DNA from: Benincasa hispida
Lineage: Eukaryota > Streptophyta > Magnoliopsida > Cucurbitales > Cucurbitaceae
DNA: 64,000 nucleotides
Reading direction: 5' to 3'
Assembly (NCBI RefSeq): GCF_009727055.1
Contig: NC_052349.1
Coordinates: forward strand, 47,203,174 to 47,267,173
Part shown: positions 38,001 to 48,991 of the stretch, one piece after another
Numbering within the stretch: the first letter of the stretch is position 1
Layout: each line of letters starts with the position of its first letter
The notes under the pieces: model-generated
Told to the model about the DNA's origin: nothing
Database searches by the model: none
Seen by the model: only the letters and a program-made list of their open reading frames with translations
Position numbers and translations under genes: made by a program

Positions 38001-38618
38001 GTTAAATACCCAGGCATACTGGTGCGACATTACTCTTTTCAAAAGTTGTTCACACTGTTTCATCAAAATTGCTGAAGTGCCATTTGGGGTGTTGGAAACA
38101 GATGCTTGCGCAGCAGGCCCAACTTTATCTGAAGCAACCCGACTGGATGCTTGCCCTTTCTTATGGCTTGGAACATTAGATTTCTTCCATTGCCCTGAAG
38201 TCAGATTTGAGGTATTTTTAACGCATTCAGCTGACGGCCCATTGTGTACATTGCTACAGCTAAGAATGTCACTTGAAGATGAAACTGTAAAACTATGCGT
38301 TCTAAGCAATTCTACTTTCTTTCTGAGGGTCTGAATCTGTTGAAGTTCGTTCCTCAACCTGTAAACCAAGTCCTTCCTCTCAGACTGCAACAGGCTTGTC
38401 AAGGGAAGAACTTGGGTTGGAACTCGCAAACCTTCCCGGCTATCAGAACTAAAACTGACACATCTTCTCATTGGGGTGCTAGAAACTTCCGAAGCAGCAA
38501 TCTCAGGGTCAATTCTTCCCGAGCTACCAGAACCCTCTGATTCACCGGCAGTGTGAAAGGAACTATTTCCATAGTATCTCTCCGGGTATCTAATATTCTT
38601 TTCCGTCCTCATATCCAT
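32071..38618 (-). CDS. Bromodomain-NET transcription factor, GTE8/GTE10-like, ten coding exons
   Basis: BET-type chromatin reader of the plant global transcription factor group E, acting in the nucleus on acetylated histones. Exons on -: 38618..37365, 37279..37225, 37135..36995, 36697..36627, 36501..36429, 33458..33381, 32939..32824, 32707..32641, 32550..32420 and 32340..32071. All junctions are GT-AG and in phase: 2256 bases, 751 residues. Bromodomain at about 183-291 ([32 protein letters not shown], and the acetyl-lysine Asn in MTYNPPGND near 262). NET domain at about 335-403 ([37 protein letters not shown]). Then a Ser/acid-rich linker, [20 protein letters not shown], an Ala/Arg/Glu-rich coiled coil ([20 protein letters not shown]), and [20 protein letters not shown] before the acidic end. 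The ATG at 38618 is the first in frame; 38612 is an alternative. The frame stays open upstream to a stop near 38710 without an ATG. Confidence 0.92.
33640..33961. repeat. 161-bp tandem duplication in a GTE intron
   Basis: 33640..33800 and 33801..33961 are consecutive copies (both start GCTGAAGCAAACACAACATG and end GAACCTAAA) with only a handful of differences. It lies in the 3-kb intron between the exons at 33458 and 36429. Confidence 0.85.
35272..35272. other. Ambiguous base N
   Basis: A single N in a pyrimidine/C-rich stretch (CTATTTNCCCCCC) within the large GTE intron. No flanking duplication is seen, so it looks like an uncalled base in a homopolymer. Confidence 0.8.
35795..36210. repeat. 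Foldback-like repeat in a GTE intron
   Basis: The left end has GGTCCCTAAATTGTCATTAG and CATATACTTTAGTTTGTAAA. The right end has CAAACTAAAGTTTAGTGGCT and AAATTGTTACTTAAC, roughly the inverse. Several CAATTTAGTCC-type motifs occur between. A degraded MITE is the likely explanation; borders are approximate. Confidence 0.45.
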
Positions 38619-38688
38619 CAATGTAAACCACAAGCTGGCTGCTTCACTAGCGCCCTGGATCAATTCTGCTTCTTCAGGACTACAGTCA

Positions 38689-38712
38689 CTAACCGAACAC
38701 GGACGTGATCAT
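38689..38712 (-). other. Upstream ORF of 7 codons in the GTE 5' UTR
   Basis: The first ATG after the inferred non-coding exon lies at 38712 and its frame stops with TAG at 38689..38691, about 70 bases before the main ATG. Such uORFs can lower translation of the main frame; whether this one does is not shown by sequence. Confidence 0.55.
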
Positions 38713-39331
38713 GCACCTCCACTGCAAACACGCCAAACCATTCAAGCTAAACCCTGAAGAAAGTAAAAACACCTAGAGCGAAAATTCCTTCTCCACTTAG
38801 CTGAACTCAATACCAACACTTTCTTTCATAAACTCACGAATAAAACCAACAAAAAGACAATAACAACATAAGGAAAAGCATATAAAAAAAAAATCACACC
38901 AATTTCTTTTTTTTTTTTTTTTCAATTCTAAAAGAACTACTACAAGTCAATATTACAAATTACGAAAAGAGAAAACAGCAGATCACAACCCAATACTCTT
39001 CTCTTTACAAATAAACCAAGTACAACAAAAACCCCCAATATTTGACCATCTACAAACGGCCAATTAAAAGGGAAAAAAAATACCAAAATTGAAAAAGCAC
39101 ACCACAACCCTAGGATGAATTACCCGTAGCCTGACAAACTTTCCAGTAAATCCCAACAGCTCCACGTAACAAAACTTCACGCACTGGATTGAATCGCAGT
39201 AACAACCCCACAACAACTGAAGAACATAGAAAAACCCAATCGAAGAGCGTAGATCAGAAGCCGCCACTGAACCCCAGAACTCGAAATCGAACTTCAAACA
39301 GAAAGAGAGGGTGTAAACAGAACATCCAAAC

Positions 39332-39480
39332 CTTGAATCCTTGAGAACTTGCAGCAAAACAACAGCTATCGAAGTGGAAATCGAAGATCGAAGAGAAGAA
39401 AAAAAGAGAAGCGCGTCGAAGACCTAGAGAGAGATAGAGAGAAAAGAGAAGAGAGAGAAAGTATGAAGCCGTCTCTCACT
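39332..39480 (-). other. Probable non-coding first exon (5' UTR) of the GTE gene
   Basis: On - this is a CT-rich, ATG-free leader (ACTTTCTCTCTCTTCTC) ending in ATTCAAG before GTTTGG. The matching acceptor TTTGCAG precedes exon 2 at 38721. The transcript start near 39480 is estimated. Confidence 0.55.
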
Positions 39481-40812
39481 CTCTAGTCTACTATGCTAAA
39501 ACGCAATGCCCGGGATTTTTCCACACGGGGTTGAGGGAAATGGACGGCTGAGATTGAAGCCACCGGTGGGTGGATTGGGTGATTGTAGCCGTTGGATGTG
39601 TGGATCCCAGTGGGGCGAAGGGGTTTTTTTAACTTATGCCAGTTGGTGAGAAAAGTAAGTGACGGTGGGAATACGATTGGTTTAAGCCCAGTGAATAAAT
39701 GGAAATTGAATACGGAATTGAAAAATGTGACGTAGTATGATTGAGATAGATATAAACGTAAATCCGTGATTGGTGATGTTTACACTACATAGGCTGCCTA
39801 TAAAGCTTTTGAACGACATGTCGTACCCTCAATGCCCAACTTTTTTATTTTTATTCTTTATATTAAGAAAAATATCGATTTACTTCTTTAAATTTTAGAA
39901 AATTGCATAGATTAAAACCATGAACTAATAATTGCATCAATTTAAACTATGACTTTCATAAATATATCAATTTACAGCATTTTTCTAAATTTAAACTCTT
40001 AAATTTTAATACTGTTTTTACATTTGCTAGTTTGATTCTTAGAATGTATATCTCTTGTATTACAATTATATCTAAAAAAATTGTCATTTTAATCTTGAAT
40101 TGATAAGTGTTAATTCTCCAAAAAATTTTATCTATACTTTTAAATTTCCAAAATTTAATATATCTATATCTACCATTTGTAGTCTATATATGTAACTATA
40201 GTTATAATGATGATAATAATATAAGTACAAATGAGAAATAAATTTTTTGGACAATTTTACCCTTACATAACTTTATGATACCTAAATTAACCTTAAACAT
40301 GAGACTCACAAATTAAATACTTAAAACTATCAAAAAGGAATATTAAAAGCCACAACTCACAAAATTAAATTCATCTCTCTTTCTCCTCCCTCTATCTCAC
40401 GTAAAAGATGGTATTTTCCCTTTTTTTTTCTTCTTTTTTTTTTGTTGTGAAAAAATAATTTAGATTTTATTCTAAGTTTTTTTTTTTTGGGGAAAAAAAG
40501 TAACTAAATAAAACTCTCCTACCATTTCTTAAAAGTTAAACCTCACCCAAAAGATATTAAAATACACACTCATGTATTGATAACCTCGTATAATGACCTT
40601 TCTTAAACTTTTGATGTTTTTCAAGTTTATTAACTATGCATAGACTTTTCATGTGCTTTTAAACTTTTGATCTTCTTCGAGTTTATAGCTATGCATAGAT
40701 TGTCCATTTGCTCACTATAAATATGGATATTGCTAGGTTAGACTCAAGTAGAGTTCACTATTTTTCCTTCATTTTTTATTTCAATTTACAACTTGATTTT
40801 CCTTATTGTCCT
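39481..40812. other. GTE promoter region and AT-rich spacer
   Basis: The first 300 bases upstream of the GTE leader are of mixed composition (CACCGGTGGGTGGATTGG, CCCAGTGGGGCGAAGGGG). From about 39830 the sequence is AT-rich with poly-T runs near 40420..40490. No gene is seen. The Ty3 element begins near 40813. Confidence 0.5.
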
Positions 40813-41370
40813 TGTTCGCACGAGATTTTTAGAGAAACTTAATTCATGAAATTTGAGCTTTTGTATTTGTATTAATTTTAGTGTAGCAAATACAATCTCT
40901 AATATAACAATTCTTTGAAGCTTTCAAAATAAACTTTAATCTGTAAGCTGGTTGATCTTCTTGGATGATGGCCTTTGGGTTTGATGATCTTCTTGGATAA
41001 TCGGCCTTTGAGCTTATTGATCTTCTTGGATGATCGTCCGTTGGGCTTGATGATCTTCTGGGATGATCGACCTTTGGCCTTGTTGATCTTCTTGGATGAT
41101 CGCCCCTTAGGCTTGATGGTCTTCTTAGATGATCGACCTTTAGACTTGTTGATTTTCTTCAATGATCGACATTTGGGCTTGATGATCTTTTTGGATGATT
41201 AGTGTTCACACGAGGCTTCCGGAGAAAGTTGTTTGTGGAGTTGAACTTGAGTTGGTGTTGATGTTGATGTTAATTTGATGCGATGTGGTTCGATCTCTAG
41301 TACTTGATCCTCTAATTCTCTTCCGGTCGAATGTGTACACTTGATTTGAGGAATGCTTGTATCTCCGAAG
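40813..41370 (-). repeat. 3' LTR of the Ty3 element, part 1
   Basis: On -, the LTR end. It contains TTCGCACGAGA at 40816 (compare 58520), seven units of the 33-bp minisatellite, and then GGAGTTGAACTTGAGTTGGT to CTTGTATCTCCGAAG, which matches 61130..61318. Confidence 0.8.
40945..41190. repeat. 33-bp minisatellite, about 7 units
   Basis: Units centre on CTTCTTGGATGATCG and alternate between CTTGTTGATC and CTTGATGATC, giving a 66-bp higher-order pattern. Because 33 is a multiple of three, frames stay open on both strands (LIFLDDRPLGL on +, KGRSSKKIIKP on -). Confidence 0.9.
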
Positions 41371-43313
41371 TGATGGAATACACAAGCATGCAACGAAGCA
41401 AACATAATCCATAAGCACTCTAATTACATTTAATTTGAGTTCTAAAGCATGTTATTTCTAGAAATTCAAAAGAGGGTTTTAAGAAGAACATACATTTGAT
41501 GATTTCTCCCAAATCCAAGCTACTCTTCAATCCAAATCGATAGTGAACCACCAAGAGATCTTCTCTACTATTCTCGGCCTTGAATTTAAGTGGTGGAACT
41601 CGAATATGAGTGAATTTTGGTGAAAGATATTGAGGGTTATTGTGAGGAAAAAGATGAAGTAGCAGAAACTCTCTTCAGCTCAAGAACCACACACTTCTTC
41701 AAATTTGTGACTTTTATATTTCTTCAGCAATGCAAGCATTCCCAGCCATCAAATAGCCAGCACCTACTTCAATTAAAGGTGGGATTTATGTATGCTTGTA
41801 GGAGGAACACCTCCTCCTCGAGGTGTTTGTGGCAAAACCCATATAATCCAATTTTTCCAATTTTCCATTTCAAAAATTAATAAAAAAATGATTTAATTAA
41901 TTCATAATTAATGAAATATCAAAATCTAGTTTCTTAAATTGAATTTAAAATTACAAATAAATTTGAATTTTAATTAATTAATTAATTTAATATCAAATAT
42001 CAAATTAATTACACATTAAATTTCAATCATGAATCTCATTCATGTAATAAATATTTAAATATTATAAACTCTCCAATCTCGTTTAATTTCAAATATTATA
42101 AATTAAACGTTAAATAATTTATCAAATATAATTGTACAAACCCTAATTCGATTTTGAACTTTATTCAAATTCAAACCCTAATTTCAATTTGAACATTTCA
42201 AATTGATATCATTCCAAATTCACTCAATTTAACATCAAGGTGTTCATGTTTTACGAGTTAGTAGAGGAACTTTATGGACTTACATATCATGAGCTCCAAC
42301 GATTAAGATTAATTGGCTAAAACTCTTTAGACCAAATTAATCGGTATTCATTAACTATCAAGTCACACCACTATAGCTCGATATTTGCACTTTCCTCACT
42401 ATAGATATATTTGTGTCCACGTGATTTAACCATAACTAGTAAGTCGATCCTTCATAAGTTGTTTGTGATAACGGTTGGGTCACAATATTGTTTTTCCTCG
42501 ATATTACATCTTGTTTCTTAAGTTCCTACTGATCCTCGAATGAGCAATTGGTTTATGATCTAATCACTAAACCAGATCCCTCTCGGGCCAGTGAAAGGGT
42601 GGGGCCCCTTGTTTAAGGACCGAATATCAATACTTAAGAGAAACAACCTTTCTCCTTTCCTAAATCGGCTAGGCGTGAATTTTATCTTGCATCCTATGTT
42701 CCCAGCTATCTACCCGTCTTACCCCTAAAATGGGAGGCTTATTGAACCGGCACTATTGAGCTAACTCTCACCCATGCAAATCTAAGGATAACCCCGAATA
42801 AACAAAAGTTCATAGTTAGTTCAGGATTAAAATCGAGTTACCTAAGTCATCTAAGCAAAATAGTCAGTCTTATACAGTAAACAGTGTTATAAAGTAAGAG
42901 TGACTTATTTCTTGGTCCGATCTTATGAAAATTCATTGCATAGGACACCCCACTCCTCATGTCAATACATAAACGAATCTGGATCACTTCGTTTGTAGTA
43001 TCTTACAACAACTTGTAACAGCTACAGAGTGAGCCGCATCCAATAGTGTTACCAGAATAAGGTATCCAACCTTAATCATGTACTATTGACCATTTTGGCT
43101 ATTTACTTGAACTTTGATTCATCTTTATGTGTTTACATAAAGTTCAAGTATTCATATAATAGTCATGAATCTTAGTTTATTGGATTTAGACTTTATGAAT
43201 GCAATTAATAAATTCAACATCTTTATTGAAGAAATGTTGAATAACATCTTATTGATAATAGATAATGTTTAAATTTTATATAAATTGCGAGTTTTAGGAC
43301 ATAAAACCCAATA
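41371..43313 (-). repeat. 3' LTR of the second copia element
   Basis: On - it runs from TATTGGGTTTTATGTCCTAA (43313) to ATTCCATCA (41371). It aligns with 48992..50853. Confidence 0.85.
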
Positions 43314-43332
43314 ATACTCTCACTTAGACTAA
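43314..43332 (-). promoter_or_regulatory. Purine-rich tract before the 3' LTR
   Basis: On - it reads TTTTAGTCTAAGTGAGAGTA, the expected position of the polypurine primer. Confidence 0.45.
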
Positions 43333-43689
43333 AACTTCAGTGGATCAATATATACAAATATATACAATGTTGAGTTACACTGAGAGAACAAAACGTATAA
43401 ATAAATAAACTAGGGCATTAGATACCCATAAATATTCTCCCACTTGCCCTAGTGATAAATATCTCGTAGACCTAGTCCTACTAGGTCGCCTCGAACACTT
43501 TAGCCGAGAGGACCTTTGTAAATGGATTAGCTAAGTTGTCTTGTAAGGCTATCTGCATGACGATCACGTCTCCTCTGTGTACAATCTCCCTGATGAGATG
43601 GTACTTTCGCTCGATGTACTTCGTTTATGGCTTTAAGGTTCCTTTGAATTTGCAACTGCTCCAGTGTTGTCACAATAGAGGGTGATAGG

Positions 43690-44850
43690 CAGGTGCATAT
43701 TAGGAACTACTTCCATGTCAGTCAGAAACTTTCTGAGACATACTGCTTCTTTTGCTATTTCACTTGCAGCTACATACTCAGCTTCCATTGTGGAGTCAGC
43801 AATACAACTTTGCTTGATACTTCTCTACACAACAGCTCCTCCGTTCAGAATGAAAATTGACCCCGAAGTTGATTTCCAATAATCAATATCGATTTAGAAG
43901 TCAAAATCAGTGTATCCAGTAAGGAACAGATTCTTAGCACCATACACGAGCATGTAGTTTCTCGTTCTCCAAAGATACTCGAGAATATTTTTAATGGTAG
44001 TCCAATGATCATGTCCAGGATTGGACTGAAAGCTGTTGACTATTATAATGGCATAGCATATATCGGGACGAGTACACAACATTGCATACATTAATCTCCC
44101 TACTGCTGATGCATATGGAATTTGTTTCATATCCTCAATCTCTCGAGGTGTCTTAGAACTTTGTTCCTTAGACAGATGAATTCCATGTCTGAAAGATAAC
44201 ATTCATTTCTTAGAATTTTGCATTTTATATCTAGACAACATCTTGTCTATATAAGATGCTTGAGATAATGCTAATGTTCTGTTCTTACGATTCCGAACTA
44301 TTTGGATTCGAAGAACATACTATGCTTCTCCCAAATCTTTCATTTGGAATTGCGTAGCCAACCATCTCTTAACGTTAGCTAGAAATTATACTTCATTTCT
44401 TATGAGTAGAATATCATCAGTAACAGTTTTGTTAACGATTTTCTTGTAAATACAAGGTTTATCGACATTTTGTTCAAAGCCATAAGATTTGATCGCAATA
44501 TCACATCTCATATTCCAAGATCTAAATGCTTGTTTCAACCCATAAATGGATTGATTAAGTTTGCAAACCTTTTGCTCTTGACCCTGTTCAATAAACTCTT
44601 CTGGTTGAGACATATATATACTCTCTTCAAGATAGTCATTCAGAAAGGTTGACTTGACATCCATTTGCCATATTTTATAATCATAAAATGTAGCTATGGA
44701 TAAGAGTATTCTAATTGATTTTATCATGGCAACCGGAGAGAAGGTTTCTTCATAGTCTTCCCCCTCTCTTTGGATAAACTCTTTTGCCACTAGTCTAGCT
44801 TTGTAGGTCTTTACCTTACCAGCTTGATCTTGTTTTCTCTTGTAGATCCA
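43690..44850 (-). pseudogene. Copia reverse transcriptase and RNase H, broken
   Basis: 44790..44386 reads GEDYEETFSPVAMIKSIRIL, IWQMDVKSTFLNDYLEESIY and MSQPEEFIEQGQEQKVCKLN, with SIYGLKQAFRSWN: the RVT_2 domain. The YVDD box is damaged: the text runs NKTVTDDILLI, keeping the two Asp but missing the preceding FLVLYV strand. 44202..43894 gives GIHLSKEQSSKTPREIEDMK and LMYAMLCTRPDICYA, and RNase H follows (SIFILNGGAVV, SIKQSCIADSTMEAEYVAAS) with stops. Confidence 0.85.
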
Positions 44851-44879
44851 TTTACAACCGATGGATTTTACCCCTCCAG

Positions 44880-45960
44880 GTTGATCTACAAGATCCTAGA
44901 CAAAAATGAAATATATAGATTCCATTTCAAGGTCCATGACTTTAATCCATTGGTCTTTATCCACATCATTCATTGCTTGTTTGAAAGCCAATGGATCCTC
45001 TAAGGCATCATTTGGTATGATGATTTGAGTTTCAATTAAACCCATGTACCAGTCAGGCTGTTGCACAACCCTCCCACTACGATGAGGCATTCTCAACTCT
45101 TGAAAAGGATGTGAAGTACCAGTTTCATCAACAACTCTTGTTGATGAACCTACTCTGTCAACAACTCTTGTTGATGCATTTGTCGTTTACTAAACATTTC
45201 TTCTATTACTAGCTTACTGCGAGGTTGATGATTCTTCATGTGGTCTTCCTCCAGGAAGGTTGCATTTATTGATACATATACCTTGTCTTCCTGAGGATCG
45301 TAAAAGAAACCATCTTTCGTTTCTTTTGGGTAGCCTATAAATAGGCTTACTTTTAAATGACGTTCCAGCTTTTTAGGATTTTACACCAACACATGTGTTG
45401 GGCAACCCCAAAATCTGAAGTGACGTAAATTTCCTTTACTTCCTCTCTAGCTCGTAGGGTGTTTTAGAAACACTTTTCGAGGGAACCATGTTCAAAATAT
45501 ACACTGCAGTTTCAACTGCGTGTCCTTATAAAGAATTTGGTAACTGAGCATAACTCATCATGGAACGAACCATGTCCAATAAGGTTCTGTTTCTCCTTTC
45601 TGTCACACCGTTTTGCTAAGTTGTGCCTGAGGCTGTGAGTTAAGACTTGATTCCATGTTCTATTAAATAGTTTTGAAATTCTAAATCCATATACACCACC
45701 TCGATCTGATCGAAGTGTTTTTAATCTTTTTACCTAATTGGTTTTCAACCTTAGTCCTATATTCTTTGAACTTTTCAAATATTTCAGACTTTTGGTGCAT
45801 CAGGTAAATATGTCCATACCTAGAATAGTCATCAACAAAGCTGATGAAATATTCATACCCTCCTCTAGCTCTAACATTCATAAGACCACAAAGGTCTGAG
45901 GGTTCTTTGGCTCTAAGACCTTTTCCAAAAAAAAATATTTTAGCCATTTTACCCTCAAGA
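44880..45960 (-). pseudogene. Copia integrase and hinge, broken
   Basis: 45947..45681 reads CGLMNVRARGGYEYFISFVD, then DYSRYGHIYLMHQKSE, with the second catalytic part out of frame. 45096..44896 is the RMPHRSGRVVQQPDWYMGLI hinge before RT. Stops lie throughout 45100..45680. Confidence 0.8.
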
Positions 45961-45992
45961 CAGGATTCACAAGGTGGTAATGAACTGTCTTC

Positions 45993-46500
45993 TTACTTAT
46001 TTAGATAATCGCTCTTAACCAGTCTCTCAATCCTGTTGAGATTTATGTGACCTAGTCTCAAGTGCCAAAGATAGGAATTTGGATAAACTTTCCTTTTCTT
46101 ATGAGTTTCAGCAGTTTTAAACATCTCTATGTTCAAAATGACTCCAACCTCAGTCGGTTTTAATAAATACAAGTTATTTTCTAATTTTGTAGAATAAATT
46201 TGGTTATTTCTGGTATCGATGAACACTTCATCATTTTCGAAAGAAACTTTATAACTCTGTTCTAGCAAACAAGAGACAAATATCATATTCCTTTTCATAT
46301 AATGAATGTAATAAGCATTTTTCAGATAAATGTATTTATCTCATATAAATAAATTTATATCTCCCACTGATTTAGCTGAAACAACCTCCCCGGTACCTAC
46401 CTTAAAGATTGTTTCGCCTTCTGTCAACTATCTCCATGAACTTATTTCCTATGAGAAAGTACAGACATGATTAGCGGCACCTGAATCAATTATCCAGGTT
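45993..46500 (-). pseudogene. Copia protease site and GAG-pre-integrase
   Basis: TWIIDSGAANHVCTF on - at about 46500..46455 is the protease active-site motif. 46298..45993 continues as MKRNMIFVSCLLEQSYKVSF, ENNLYLLKPTEVGVI and YLWHLRLGHINLNRIERLV, with the HLRLGH motif of GAG-pre-integrase. Confidence 0.8.
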
Positions 46501-46513
46501 TTATCGTTTTCCA

Positions 46514-46723
46514 CTAAACATGCTTCGTAACAAGTAAATCATATTTATCTTGTTCGAATTTTGCATTTTCATCTATATTGTTCAAAACTTTAGATGTGTT
46601 GGGAGATAGAGGACAATTTTCTATTAAAACTCTTTTGAAGATATCAATTGCTAGTAATTTATTTGTTGATTCGATTTTATCGTTAACTAATTCAGAAGTG
46701 AGTATTCTAGAAAAAATCGACAT
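46514..46723 (-). pseudogene. Gag remnant with most of the domain deleted
   Basis: The 69-residue frame joins a gag start (MSIFSRILTSELVND and IENCPLSPNTS) directly to text that normally lies after the zinc knuckle (NAKFEQDKYDLLVTKHV). The capsid core and CCHC knuckle seen in the other copia element are absent, so the element could not have packaged itself. Confidence 0.65.
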
Positions 46724-48977
46724 GTTGAAAGTTTAAACAAATTCTAATTCGCAAATTGAAACTAAATCTAAAATCAAGTTTTAGCCAAACAAGTAATAAT
46801 GTACCCATAATCATTATTTATTCGCAACAATACTATAGTGAGTCAGAATACATGATACTGAGGGGTAGTCAGATACTCCTTCTTTAAAGCAAACAATTTT
46901 GATCAAACACTATCTCTATAATAACTCTTATTCCTATAGTTGTTTAGTTACTATTTTTCGGTCAGAAATTACTAATACTTTAGTAATTCTGTAAGTGTAA
47001 CCCTTTCGTTTTCAGACCTCAGAGGTCATCCTCAACTATGCTACCGAAATGGAGAGTCAAGGTTGGGAATAGACCTAAGAAATCCTATCCATTTCTGGAG
47101 TTTGTGTTGTTCTGAATCCTATGTTACAACCCTCCGAGGGAATAGCCATCGTTGAACGACTAGCAAGGGCTGCCTAAAGCAAACCAGCAGGTGCAACATA
47201 GGAATTTCACGGTCCCAACTAACGGAAGAGACCGCAGGACATGTTGACACATATCCTTCACCCACTTACTATGAACTACTTCCCATATTCACCTTGTTTT
47301 GACTCATACAAACACTTTCTGAATGGAGGTCACTCCCAGAGTGACACAAAGCATCATATGAATCTCACGATGTGAACTCTATGGAGACGTGAAAGTTTGG
47401 AATCTATTTATCATATATTTGATTTATGTTTGAACGACTTCCCCTTATTCACCGGAATCTAGATAAAGGTCACTCCCAAGGTGACACGAAGTACCACTTA
47501 TATCTCGATTGTGAACTCTTAGGGACGTGAGAGCTAAAAATAATGTATCGTATATGTTATTAATCTCCCACTGAAGTGTTCTAATAACTTTATCATATAA
47601 GTTATTAAACTCCCGATGAAGTATTCTACTATTTGGGTAAATTCATACTTAGGTTTATAACGGCTAATTTAAACAACCCTAAGTCTATGTGGTTTATCCA
47701 AGTATAACACTTATAAATGGATTTAAACCTATAATGTCTAGGTGATAAACCGTTTTATTACCTCACAACGTTCATGGATGCTTATAAAACCGGTTAACAA
47801 TGCTCAATTATTCGGTCATAATCCCCAGGTAGGAGGTGTTCCATAGACCATCAACTTAAGTATCTCCAGCCTTAGACAGGATTGTCTACCGGTTAAGTTT
47901 GTAACCAGGTTTTACAAGATGTCGACCTATTTTAACTTATTTAAAACATGTGATTAATTTACGTGAGCATGCAACTTATCTTCATTATGGATTTTAATGT
48001 CTAACTCAATTTTATAACAACTTATAAAAATTAGACATGCTCTTATATCCATAACATGCATAAAAGGCATTCAAATTTAATATATCAATTATATTAAATA
48101 ACAGAAACCCTAAACATGCATTCTATACATTATAACAGATTATAATATATATATAATGCATGTAACATGCTTCCTATGGTGGGTTTTTAGATCTAAAGAG
48201 CATAGAATATGCACAAACATGTTTAAATTTAAATATAATATACATCACATGCATAATTATTTAAATAATATTGATATGGTTCAACTTCGGCATCCTAGGC
48301 AAGCAAAATAACTAAATTATTACAAAATCAGTCCAAAACCAACTTCAAAATGGTGTAGAATAGCTCGAATCGACCCAAATCGGACCCGAACCACTTGAAT
48401 CGGACCTCCAAGACATCAACATAAGTAGAACTGGTCCAAAGATGGTTGAACCGGACTGGATTGGGGCTGAACCAGACCAGAACTGAAGAAAAACAGTCGA
48501 ATCAACCCTCATTGATCATCCTTGCTCAGTCAAACCGGTTGACACTTGATCAAAATCTCACTCGACGCTCGATCAAAATCTCGCTTAAACTCGAAATCTC
48601 ACTCGAAGCTTGAAATCTCGCTAGCTCGTTTGAAATCTTGCTCGACATTCAATCCAAATCTCGCTCAAACTCGAAATTTCGCTTGAATATGAGCATCGAG
48701 TTTTGAGCATATGTTGAAAATACGGGTTCCTGCTACTCGACCTTCTTCACTTCTTTCTTCAATTACAACTTAATTTCAACAATGACTCCAAATAAATTAT
48801 AGACTTTTGAATACACATATAAGTTCATCAAATAAGAGCCAATTACAAATTTAACATGGAAATCAAAGAGAAATCTAATGCCAAAGCTGAAAAACATCCA
48901 TATCAGTCCATAAACATGCAATATCATAAATTCACCCACCAAAACTCAAATTAACATTAATTGAGTGCTTAAATCAC
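46724..48977 (-). other. Leader of the second copia element
   Basis: 2.25 kb without an ORF. 48350..48490 is a GGTTC/GGACC-type degenerate tract (CGGACCCGAACCACTTGAAT), and 48560..48700 repeats CTCGAAATCTCGCTCGA-like motifs. Confidence 0.65.
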
Positions 48978-48989
48978 GCTCTGATACCA
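48978..48989 (-). promoter_or_regulatory. Primer-binding site for initiator Met-tRNA
   Basis: On - it reads TGGTATCAGAGC exactly, directly after the LTR end at 48992. Confidence 0.88.
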
Positions 48990-48991
48990 AT

